From NCBI RefSeq assembly GCF_020283565.1, contig NC_060064.1, forward strand, positions 2,750,001-2,814,000: a DNA stretch of 64,000 nt, written 5' to 3'. This DNA is from Trifolium pratense (taxonomy: Eukaryota; Streptophyta; Magnoliopsida; Fabales; Fabaceae). The notes below the pieces were generated by a model. It saw nothing but the letters and a program-made list of their open reading frames with translations. It searched no databases and was not told the origin of the DNA. Positions 24,415-34,315 of the stretch are shown piece by piece (positions within the stretch are counted from its first letter, which is position 1; the number at the start of each line of letters is the position of its first letter). The translations under genes were made by a program, and so were the position numbers.

Positions 24415-25561
24415 GCTTAAATATGAAAATGGTTCTTACAATTACGCGTTGTTTTGATTTTAACTCATGTAAAAATAAATGTTTGATTTTAGTCCCCGTA
24501 AAATCTCAAAACTTTTAAAAGAGTCTCTAAGCTAAATTTTTTGATGACATGTTACATTTTTGATGATTTGGCAGATACTTAGTAGGATTTATCGATGACA
24601 TGTCCCATTTTTTATGACATGGATTAATACATAGATATTTTATTTAATTCTTAATTTAACAAAAAGAAGCAAACAGAACATGAAGAAAGAAGGGAGGAAG
24701 GAGTCGTTGCCGCCTCCGTCTCTAAACACCACCGCCGCCGCCGCACCACCATCGTTGCTCGTGATTCCCTTTTTCTATTTTCCTCTTTTTAATTTAATTT
24801 AATTTTTCTAAAAACCGGAAAATTTAATTTTAAAATTAAGAATCAAATGAAAAATATATGTAGGGTTAAATATGTTTTTGGTCCTTATACTTTCACAGAA
24901 TTTTCGTTTTAGTCCATGAAGTTTGTTTTAACACTTTTTAGTCCCTGAAGTTTCTTCACTCAAAGTTTTTAGTCCCTACTTTTCGTTCAACTCGTGCATA
25001 TCATTTGAAATTTTAAATTTTTTTCCCGTGATCATGTTTAGTACATTATATGAATCTCTGTTACAAAAGTTTAATTATTTTTTTAACAAGAAATGAATTA
25101 AATATGAATTTTTTAGTTTTTTGCACATAAAAATTCATAAATAATTCATCTTATGTTAAAAAAAATCTAAATTTTTACCGGAGATGTTCTTATAATATTA
25201 TAAACATGAATATAAAACATCATTCAAAAATGTGAAAGTGTACAATAGTTTGATTAAAAGTAGGACTAAAAACCTTGAGTGAAGTCAGGAACTAAAAAGT
25301 GTGAAAACAAACTTCAGGACTAAAACGAAAATTCTGTGAAACTATAGGGACAAAAAACATATTTAACTCATATATGTATTAATCCACGTCATAAAAAATG
25401 GGACACATCATCAACAAATCCTATTCAGCATATGCCAAATCATCAAAAATGGAACATGTCATCAAAAAATTCAGCTCAATAACTCTTTTAAAAGTTTTGA
25501 GATTTTGCAGAGGCTAAAATCAAAACAATGCGTAATTGCAGGACTGTTTTCATATTTAAAC
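24415..25561. mobile_element. Mutator-like foldback element (outer)
   Basis: Long terminal inverted repeats of about 200 bp each: left from GCTTAAATATGAAAATGG, right ending CATATTTAAAC. Both contain matching blocks such as AAAATCTCAAAACTTTTAAA and CCATTTTTTATGAC. The direct repeat ATAAATCTTA flanks it (24404-24413 and 25562-25571), close to the 9-10 bp duplication of Mutator-like elements. It is interrupted by another element at 24863-25369. The small GC-rich patch at 24700-24770 is also inside it. Confidence 0.8.
24863..25369. mobile_element. Mutator-like MITE nested in the outer element
   Basis: Begins GGGTTAAATATGTTTTTGGT and ends in the inverted form (ACATATTTAACTC). Its arms contain repeated TTTTAGTCC and GTTTTAGTCCATGAAG motifs. 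It has a perfect 9-bp target duplication, ATATATGTA, at 24854-24862 and 25370-25378. GGGTTAAATATG..TTGGTCC is a terminus that I recall as frequent in legume genomes. Confidence 0.88.
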
Positions 25562-25799
25562 ATAAATCTTATTATTAGATTAAATGAGATATGACGAGAT
25601 TTATTGATACAAACTTAAAATAAATAAATAAAAAATTAAAAAGTACCATTATCCGTGCAACTACGAGACTAAACTGAAATTTTTTCAAGGGTTTAATTAA
25701 CCTCTGTAGATAAATATTTTTTCATACATACTATTAACTGTAACCGTCGAATAAATAGTCAAGGGACGTCAGTAAAATAGTCTTACATATAATCAATTA

Positions 25800-26047
25800 C
25801 TCCCTCCGTTCCGAAACTTTAGTTCTTTTGGAGTTTTGTACGGAGATTAAGAAATGAGAAAAAATGATAAGTAGAGTCATTTTTACCCCTACTTTATTAA
25901 GAAAAAAAATATATTAATTAATGTTTTAACTCTAGTAAGGGTACAAATGGTAAAATATCACTAAATGTGCATTGATTTTCTAGAAGGACTAAAATTTTGG
26001 GACAAAACTAAAAAGGTAAAAAAATTAAGGATTTGAGACGGAGGGAG
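25800..26047. mobile_element. Stowaway-type MITE
   Basis: CTCCCTCCGTTCCGAAACTT at the left and GATTTGAGACGGAGGGAG at the right, with TA on both flanks (25798-25799 and 26048-26049). About 248 bp, no coding. Confidence 0.8.
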
Positions 26048-26377
26048 TAATAGTTAAGGGCCGTGAGTTAAGTTAGTTACGCGTAAGTCAATAGTATTAT
26101 AGTACTACATTACACACGGTTTGTTGACTGGGTTGCTTCTCTTAACTCTTTTGAAATTTCATGTGCTCTTTCTTTTTACCAAATAGTATATACTATTAAT
26201 GAATTAATAATAATCATAATATATACTACATAAAGACGGATTGATTTGAGCGTGATCATCACTTTACTATAGTTATAAGTTGTAACAAAAAAAAAAAAAA
26301 CCATCAGAATTTGTTCACTTAATATAGTAATACTACTAATTTTGAGTTGTAAGTTATTGGAACAATATTGGAATTTG

Positions 26378-28642
26378 ATGGCATCTTCGAAGAGGACATC
26401 TCATGTTCCTAGTACTAGTACTAAGAGAATCAAACATGGCAACCCAGAACAAGAAGAGATCCAACAATACCCTTTATTTCCGTATGTGTTTGTTTGTTTT
26501 ACTAGTATTTTGTTTTTCATCTAATTCATGATGTTCCTTTTCTTATTTGACTTGACTTGTTCTGTTTGTGATTTATTGTGTGTAGCACTACTTTGAGTCG
26601 TAGTGCCACCAATGACAACAACATCATTGCCTTTTGCATTGAACACTCATTTCGAAAAGTGGTAGTAGTAACCACCATTCACTTTCATGCTTTTCTTCCT
26701 TACTTCAAGATTTTTATAGTATACCTAATTAACGAACTAACTAACTAACTCTATGTCATGTTTTATTCCTCAATTAGATTCGAGATGTGGTTCCACCAAT
26801 GCTCGACCGCTACCTAGCCCCAAGGTATGTATATTGTCTCTCCATTTGTTTCTATTTCATCTTTAAATTAGAATCAATTCAAGAAGCAAAATCAAATTGT
26901 ATTCATAGTTGTTTGTGTTTCCAATTTAGTCGTGGATTGACCCTTAACAGGCGGGTCAACCCATTTGGAACAAGAGGTTTGCAATTGTGCTTCAAGAACA
27001 ATTTGCCTAAAAAAAATTACACACAATCCAAAATCAAAGCTGAGGGAGGTGAACCACTTCGAATTGAACTGCACGATGCTGGAAATCTGCACATAGTGAG
27101 GGATGGGGGTTCATCGATGAAGATCCGAATTTGTGTCCTACAAGGTGACTTTGGAAAAGAAGATTGGACTGCTAAGGAATTTGATAAGCAAATTGTAATT
27201 CCAAGAGAGGGAAAAGGACCACTGCTGAAAGAAGATAAAGTCATTACACTAAAAGATGGAGTTGCTTTCATCAACAATCTAGAGTTTACTGATATATCTA
27301 AGAGAAGAACCGAAGAATTTCGGTTAGGGGCTAAAATAGTCCGATCTAATTCAATTGGATATGATATTAGGGAAGGCAGAAGCGAACCTTTTAGAGTCCT
27401 GGATGTTCGAGGAAAGGGTAGTCCTAAACCTCTGACTATGTTGGTCTATTTTATTTTTATGAAATGACAATTGTTAGTAATTAGTTGTTAAAAATGTAAA
27501 GCATATATCTTGACTTTGATTTTACATTTTCATGTGTTTTGACTTTTGATCGTTTCAGCTTACAAGAAACACGATCGTCCATCAATGAATGATGAGGTAT
27601 GGCGCCTGAGAGGAATACGTAAAGATGGTAAACTTCACACGGAGTTGGCCTCACACGGAATAAAATGTGTTAAGGATTTTTTGCAGTTGTACAAAACCAA
27701 TGAAGCTTCATTAAGAGAGGTAAAAAAAATTATACTATTGTGTGTGGAATAATGATTTTCTACTTTTGCTCATGAAGTTTTTAATTTAGTTGTTTGATAT
27801 GATTTTTGGCTTTGGGAAAATAGAAAATAGGAAAGATTGCAGAGAAGTCATGGAAGAAAATTATTGCACATGTCAAAGAGTGTGATGTAGATGATGATGA
27901 GGAGGAGGAAAGAGTTAAGCAACATGCTTACAAAAATTTGAATGATCTGAAACAAATGCCAATTGATACTACAACAGCACATGGTTTGGTGGAGACATGT
28001 ATACAAACTGCACAATGTCAATATGGTGGCCATGATCAACTGCAACAATTTCACTTTTCAATTCCTCCGCAAGGTACTTTATATATACATACACCTATAT
28101 TCTGCATAAACACTTTTGGATGCATTTCAAAAGATTCATCGTTAATAACTGAATACCGATCCTAATTCAAAATGTGTATCGGTCTTAGTGCACCATGTTT
28201 TGACATCAGTCGTTAGTAGTAGTGTAGACGTGTCCGTGTCAGAGTCAAATACTTTGTGGGTTTTTGGTTATTGTTCTTGTTGCTAATATCGTAATTCTAT
28301 CCTCCAGACTTACTGAATACTGATCCTACAAGCTTTAACTCATGCCAACCTGAAATGGCACCATACTTGTATGAAGAGGGGAATATATTATCTGGATTTG
28401 ATGGAGTATCACAAACTGGTCAATTTGAAAGAAGTAACTCATTGGAACAATTATATGCCTTTTTTAATAGTGATGGAGCAGGACCTAGCAACCATTCCTC
28501 TTCACCCAACATTGCTGTGCATACATCAAGCAAAGTGAAACTGAAAAAAGATTGGCAAATGATTCGATTTGCTCTCAAATTCATGCTGTATGTGACTAGA
28601 AAAAAGGAACAAATTTTGGTCATATATACCAATACTCCCTGA
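26378..28642 (+). CDS. CBP60-like protein, copy C
   Basis: Exons: 26378-26481, 26586-26661, 26778-26824, 26930-27417, 27559-27719, 27824-28073, 28308-28642, giving 486 aa. It keeps the RDVV exon (IRDVVPPMLDRYLAPS, 47 nt, the same length as in copy A) and the central block (FKNNLPKKNYTQSKIKAEG to EGRSEPFRV), then AYKKHDRPSMNDEVWRLRGI. The exon of 488 nt equals that in copy B. After HVKECDVDDDEEEERVKQHAYKN the conserved YSNGQ-like segment of the family is missing. The basic C-terminal helix KKDWQMIRFALKFMLYVTRKK is the likely calmodulin-binding site. I chose Met 26378 because copy B uses the equivalent Met; the six-base difference after MAS is a small indel. The neighbouring copy B is its closest relative. 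Confidence 0.88.
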
Positions 28643-29424
28643 TCTATAATGAAACATTAAGACCCTAGGGAATAACAGAACTAGTGTCACATCTACATAC
28701 AACATTTCAAACAGCATGAACAAAACTAATGCATTTTATACTCAACAATTATTTCAAACATTAAATTCAATTTACATGTAAGTGTCAATTATTTTACTGC
28801 CATGTACTTGTACTTTCCCTAATGCATATTTCTGATGTTGCTTATTTGAAGATTACTAGTGTGTTGAACCCATGCTATATGCTATGTAAAATGAAGTTGA
28901 TTAATTTTGTTGTTGATTTGTACTAGTGACAAGAATGCATTTTCTAATGCTACTCTTTTCAAAATGTATTTGTTGTATTGTTTAAAAAATAAAATTTGTC
29001 TGTGTGTTTTAACATTTGCTTATTTGTCGGTGGTTCTGCCTTGATCTAGTTGTAAAAAAATAGATCTTAAATTTGAGAGAGCTAAGTTAAAGTCTCATCA
29101 GTACCTTTAAAGATAAGTAAACATAAACATTCATACACTGGTTGGTTTTTGAATCCTAAAATCTTGTCTACCTTGGACTAGAGAATCATCCAATCAAAAT
29201 GAATTGAGTTTAAAAACAACAAATTGTGTTGAAACTTGAATGGTGAAAAAGTAAAGAAACAAAAGGAGGTGTGAATAATAAATATTTATTTTAGGTTGAT
29301 TAGAAAAATATAATGCATATGTCTATATTGGGCTTTTGGCCCAGTAAACATTGTTTGTTCCTGACTTTATTATCTCTCAGAGTGTGTTTCGTTTCGTTTC
29401 TGAGATTAGTTTTGTTCACTGAAA
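28643..29424. other. Intergenic: CBP60 C 3' flank and eIF3d promoter
   Basis: The first part matches the region after copy B. From about 29300 it is the upstream region of eIF3d, with GC-box-like site II motifs (see separate entry). Confidence 0.6.
29329..29343 (+). promoter_or_regulatory. Paired site II elements upstream of eIF3d
   Basis: TGGGCT at 29329-29334 and GGCCCA (TGGGCC on the other strand) at 29338-29343, about 85 bases before the start codon. Site II motifs (TGGGCY) are typical of plant genes for translation and cell proliferation, which fits the gene that follows. Function is inferred. Confidence 0.55.
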
Positions 29425-31104
29425 ATGCCAGCTGCAAAATTCGACCTAGGAGCCGTTCCGTTCAACCCCGACGGATGGGGCCCACTTGATTCCACCGGCG
29501 ACAACACCAACGTCCCTTTCGCTCCCTTCTCCCGTTCCGACAAATTAGGTCGAATCGCCGATTGGACTCGCAATTTCAACCCTACCCGATCCAAAAACCC
29601 AGCCGATTCCGCCTTCGATTTCACCTCCGACGCTTCTTTCCCTGCCTTCGCCGACGACGACTCCTCTTTCCGTCTCGTCGACGGTAAACCCCCACCGCGT
29701 CCCAAATTCGGTCCCAAATGGCGCTTCCAACGCCAACTTCAGCTCCCTCAGCGCCGCGACGAAGAAGTCGAAGCTAGAAAACGTGAACAAGAGAAAGAAA
29801 GAGCTCGTCGCGATCGCCATTATCAGAATCGTTCAAACCCTAGTAACCATCGCCGTGAACTTTTCAAATCATCGGTTGATATTCAACCGGAATGGAATAT
29901 GCACGAGCAGATCCCATTCTCCACTTTCACAAAACTCTCATTCTCCGTCTCTGAACCCGAAGATCTTCTCCTCTGTGGCGCTCTCGAGGGTTACGATCGA
30001 ACCTACGATCGAATTGCTCCCAAAAGTGAACGCCGTCTTGAGAGATTCAAGAATCGGAATTTCTTCAAAGTTACCACCACTGATGACCCTGTTATTCGTA
30101 GACTCGCTAATGAAGATAAAGCTACGGTTTTTGCTACCGATGCTATTCTTGCCACTCTTATGTGTGCTCCTAGGTCTGTTTACTCATGGGATATTGTTGT
30201 TCAGCGTGTTGGGAATAAGCTTTTCTTTGATAAGCGTGATGGGTCGCAGTTGGATTTGCTTTCTGTTCATGAAACTTCTCAGGAGCCATTGCCTGAAGCT
30301 AAAGATGATATTAACTCGGCTCATTCTCTTAGTGTTGAGGCCTCTTATATTAATCAGAATTTCTCTCAGCAGGTTTTGATTAGGGATGGGAAAAAGGAGA
30401 CTTTTGAAGAGCCTAATCCTTTTGCTAATGAGGGTGAAGAAGTTGCTTCTGTTGGTTATAGGTATAGGAGATGGAAGCTTGATAATGATATGTATCTTGT
30501 TGCTAGGTGTGAGGTTCATAGTGTTGTTGAGCTTAATAACCAGAGGTCTTTCCTTACTTTGAATGCTTTGAATGAGTTTGATCCTAAGTATACTGGTGTT
30601 GATTGGAGGCAGAAGTTGGAGACACAAAGAGGTGCTGTTTTGGCTACTGAACTTAAGAATAATGCTAATAAGTTGGCTAAATGGACTGCACAAGCTCTTT
30701 TGGCAAGTGCTGATATGATGAAATTGGGATATGTTTCTCGGATTCATCCTCGTGATCATTTTAATCATGTGATCTTGGGTGTGGTTGGATATAAACCTAA
30801 GGATTTTGCTGCACAAATTAATTTGAATCCTAGTAATATGTGGGGGATTGTGAAGTCTATTGTGGACTTGTGCATGAAATTGAATGAGGGGAAATATGTT
30901 CTTGTGAAGGATCCAACTAAGCCTCAGGTTAGGATTTATGAGGTTCCAGGTGATGCATTTGAGAACGACTATGTGGAGGAACCAATACCTGAAGAGGAGC
31001 AAGTTCAACCACAATCAGAGGGTGCTGATGATGCTGATGGTGTAGATGCTGCTGCTTCTGGTACCAATGATGGGGAAGATAAGAAGATTGAGGGTCAAGC
31101 TTAA
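29425..31104 (+). CDS. TIF3D1: Translation initiation factor eIF3 subunit d
   Basis: A single-exon 559-aa protein. eIF3d is a peripheral eIF3 subunit that contacts mRNA at the 40S exit and, in animals, can bind the 5' cap. The sequence aligns by eye along its whole length: the N-terminus has WGPLDSTGD and the FAPFSRSDKLGRIADW block; a basic stretch (~115-135) rich in Arg/Glu follows; then the globular domain (MCAPRSVYSWDIVVQ, YRYRRWKLDNDMYLVARCE, KYTGVDWRQKLETQRGAVLATEL, ADMMKLGYVSRIHPRDHFNH) and an acidic tail. Start chosen at MPAAKFDLG, the family's conserved beginning. Codon use shifts along the exon: third positions are C-rich for the first ~200 codons and T-rich after. Downstream, a probable 3'-UTR intron begins 4 bases after the stop. 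Confidence 0.97.
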   Translation: MPAAKFDLGAVPFNPDGWGPLDSTGDNTNVPFAPFSRSDKLGRIADWTRNFNPTRSKNPADSAFDFTSDASFPAFADDDSSFRLVDGKPPPRPKFGPKWRFQRQLQLPQRRDEEVEARKREQEKERARRDRHYQNRSNPSNHRRELFKSSVDIQPEWNMHEQIPFSTFTKLSFSVSEPEDLLLCGALEGYDRTYDRIAPKSERRLERFKNRNFFKVTTTDDPVIRRLANEDKATVFATDAILATLMCAPRSVYSWDIVVQRVGNKLFFDKRDGSQLDLLSVHETSQEPLPEAKDDINSAHSLSVEASYINQNFSQQVLIRDGKKETFEEPNPFANEGEEVASVGYRYRRWKLDNDMYLVARCEVHSVVELNNQRSFLTLNALNEFDPKYTGVDWRQKLETQRGAVLATELKNNANKLAKWTAQALLASADMMKLGYVSRIHPRDHFNHVILGVVGYKPKDFAAQINLNPSNMWGIVKSIVDLCMKLNEGKYVLVKDPTKPQVRIYEVPGDAFENDYVEEPIPEEEQVQPQSEGADDADGVDAAASGTNDGEDKKIEGQA

Positions 31105-31107
31105 AAG

Positions 31108-33167
31108 GTAATTGCTCTATTTTGCTTTATTAATGTCATATGTGTTTGCTTGGCTTTTGTTTATGAAATGATTTTGGGATGCTTATTGTTTTGCTTTCGT
31201 TCATACTGATAAGATTTTCCCCTTGTTATCGTGGCATGGTCTTACAATAGCCTTCCTTTATGATTGTGTAATTTAGAGGATTTGTCGGTATTTTGAATTG
31301 CAGTTGTGATTATGTTTTGATCCTCTATATTGCCAGAAATTATAGACAAATGTGGCTTGCCGCTTGTGTGACCACAATGGTAGTTGTGTAGACTCCTAAA
31401 ACCTTTACATTACAACCACAATCAAGACTTTGTGCTTTTTTTTTTTTTTTTTTTGACGAAAGACTTTGTGTCTTTGTGATGCAATTTAAAACATTATGAT
31501 TTTGTTGCACATGTTGGTTTCAATTCTGAACTGTTTGTTCAGAATTCTAGTCCATATTCCAAAACTTTGACAATTTGTGATTTCTCTTAATTATTTGTTA
31601 TTTGCTTATTTCCCCTTCTCAAAATTTGTGTGCCAAGCCAATAAGTTTTTTTTATATCCAAATATCAATTTGGTTGATTTGCTGTTGGTGTTCCCACTAG
31701 CTGTCTTCTTGTATTCAAGATAATTCTAAGCACTTCTAAGTATTTAAGAATGGAGAACTACATTCAGGATTTGGTGAAACAGAAAGTTGGAAATGACTTA
31801 ACTAACCGATGCTACAATTATCTCTTGATATTAAGATCTTAGCATTCACAAGGGAGCCCCAATTTCAGAGTACTTATTTGGGTCTCATGTGTACATATCA
31901 TTCTTTTATAATTTTTTAATAATAGTACATAATAAGCACTCAACTTCTTGAACCCAGCACCTCTTAAAAAGGTTCCACTAATAACTCTACATACATCTCA
32001 TCAATAACTCTAAATAATTTTAAACGAGTCCTGCAAAGATATGTTTTAATGAGAATTGACAGGATAGCAAATGTTTGTAGTCGAATTGGTACCTAATAGA
32101 TACTCAATTTTCCCCCTCCAGTGGGAGTACCAAATAGAGAGAATGTATTGTCTCAATTTTTTTCTCTGATGTTTCTCAAGTGTGCCCATCGTCACCCTTG
32201 AATTCACCTTTTTTCTTTTTCGCCTCTCTCTCTCTCTCTCTTTCCAAATCAAGTGTTGAATTTTTTTTTACCATTATGTCAATGGAGAGAATCCTCTCTC
32301 CCTAATAGGTACCATTGCTTAAAGCGTAAGAACCCCCCATTTGGAGATGATCTTATAAGTCCAGGTTTTTCCAAAATGATATTCTTCGGGTAGAGCTCCT
32401 TTGGGAAATGATACATGCGCATCAGCACTATTGCACACGTTTGTTTGAATATTTAGAAATTATGCACCGCTACACATGTTTGAATAACAACACTTGGTCC
32501 ATCAAGTTACATGTGTTTGCATATACATATATTGTATGCTATACATGTTCTTCCTTATTTGAATTTAAACTTCAATTTCAGACATCACATTCAATATATA
32601 TCTAAATTCCATTGCCTTGGCTCTATTTTTGGCTGACCTTCATCCCGTATCTCATGATTGTCACTCTCATTTTGCCTTTTTTTTTTAGGACACTAGAAAA
32701 TGTTTTTAAAAATAAATTAAGTGTGATTGATGTATTTTATGATCATTTATCATGTTCTTTCAGTTCCCAAACATACCTTTAAATTTCTAGGATTAAGGAA
32801 TTCTATAATTAAACCTGTTTTCTACACCTTTCAACAGCCAAATAGTAAGCTGTTCTCTTCATTTCTCCAACAAAGAAGAGAAAATGGCACTTATTCTAGA
32901 GAATTAACTAAGAGGACACCAGCTTGAAGCTAAATTTTTTAGGTGTTGTGATTTGTTGTTGATTGGGGTGAAGTTTAGTTTAAGTACTATGGTATACTTG
33001 TAAAGAGTTGGATGTGTACATGTGAAATCAACATTTCAGAGTAAATAGTGGTTTAATGTTTGACTTAATGTTTTCCAGGCATTAGGCCGAATAAATTGCA
33101 TGGTTTTACTTTCTAGTATTTCGTATCGCATACTAATAAATAACGTGCAACTTTTGGATGGATGCAG
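31108..33167 (+). other. Probable 3'-UTR intron of eIF3d
   Basis: GT at 31108 (AAAAG|GTAATT) and AG at 33166-33167 (GATGCAG|GTCACC), with a TACTAAT branch-like sequence about 35 bases before the acceptor. The 2-kb interval has no gene. Because the donor is only 4 bases after the stop codon, splicing here would not be expected to trigger nonsense-mediated decay. This is inference; a simple unspliced 3' UTR is the alternative. Confidence 0.4.
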
Positions 33168-33917
33168 GTCACCTGTTTTGGGGATTGAAGACCATTCAGT
33201 ACAAGAACTACTCTCATAATCATTTTACTTATCCACTTCTATTTAAAGGACACAATTTTGCAAATCCAAATTGTCTTATGGCATATACTTTCTTGAGTTT
33301 TGTGATGCAACAATTTTTTTTTTTTGGGGTTGTTTCTTAACCATGCTACAACTGTTTATGCTCTATAAATCTGAGCATGTTTAGGTGGAATCAGGACTTA
33401 CAAAAATTATGTCATGAATGTTGATCATCTTAGCATTGTGCTTAGGTTTGTTAGCTAAATCCTTGAGTTTATGAGTATTAATATTACCTTGTAGTTCACT
33501 TATTTTTGTGTTGCCTCAGAATGGTATTGGGATCTTTTCAACTAAGTAAAAAAAAACAATCAAGAAAATCAACTACTTCCTAAAATAAATCATTCTTAGG
33601 GATGTTCATTCAAAAGGACCAAAGTCAAGCAAGAAAATTAGCACAAACATTTCCTTTTTTAAGAGATGATAACTTTTGTAGACTCCATAATCTCAAAGGG
33701 AACCCTAGAAATGCATGAAGATGGGTCACAATTTCAGCAATGAAGGTTGTTAATAAAATATTTTTACTGCTAAAAAAAAATGTGCTTTATGTTATGGTGA
33801 GTTTGTTAATAAAAGATTTTCGTTGCTACTAAAAAAATGTAAGGGTAATTTTGGTATTATGAAAAGTCTACACCAAAATTCATGAATTCTCTTTATATAT
33901 ATATATATATATATATA

Positions 33918-34315
33918 GAGTCAGGATCCGTTGACACCAACTAGTTTGACACCAAATGTTACACCTCTCAATAACGTTTTAACCGATATAAATTTTATAA
34001 AATCCACCGTTGGATTGAAAGTTCACATCATATAGATCATTTGTGTAAAATTTCAAATAAATCCAAAATCATTTGATATGTTATTGAGATACATCAAAAT
34101 TAACGGTTTTTGTATTTTTTTAAATGCCGTTAATCTTTATGTGTCTCAATAGCATATCAAATGATTTTGGATTTGTCTGAAATTTTACACAAATGATCTA
34201 TATGATGTAAACTTTCAATCCAACGGTGGATTTTATAAAATTTATATCGGTTAAAACGTTATTGAGAGGTGTAACATTTGGTGTCAAACTAGTTGGTGTC
34301 AACGGATCCTGACTC
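33918..34315. mobile_element. 398-bp near-perfect foldback MITE
   Basis: Starts GAGTCAGGATCCGTTGACACC and ends in its reverse complement (GGTGTCAACGGATCCTGACTC). The two arms pair along about 185 bases with few mismatches around a short centre near 34115. It is inserted within TA-repeat sequence (ATAT on both sides). No coding. The high arm identity points to recent activity or gene-conversion-like repair. Confidence 0.9.

Larger units (their letters stand above)
23278..26377. other. Intergenic between CBP60 B and C, MITE-rich
   Basis: The first 450 bases resemble the sequence after copy C (about 28790-29010), so they are the duplicated 3' region. The remainder holds several MITEs listed separately. 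The last 250 bases match the upstream region of copy B. No coding sequence seen. Confidence 0.6.

Noticed and set aside
30184..31014. 276-codon open frame on the minus strand of the eIF3d gene
   Set aside because: It is the antisense shadow of eIF3d; no family motif, and its sequence follows from the T-rich third positions of the sense strand.
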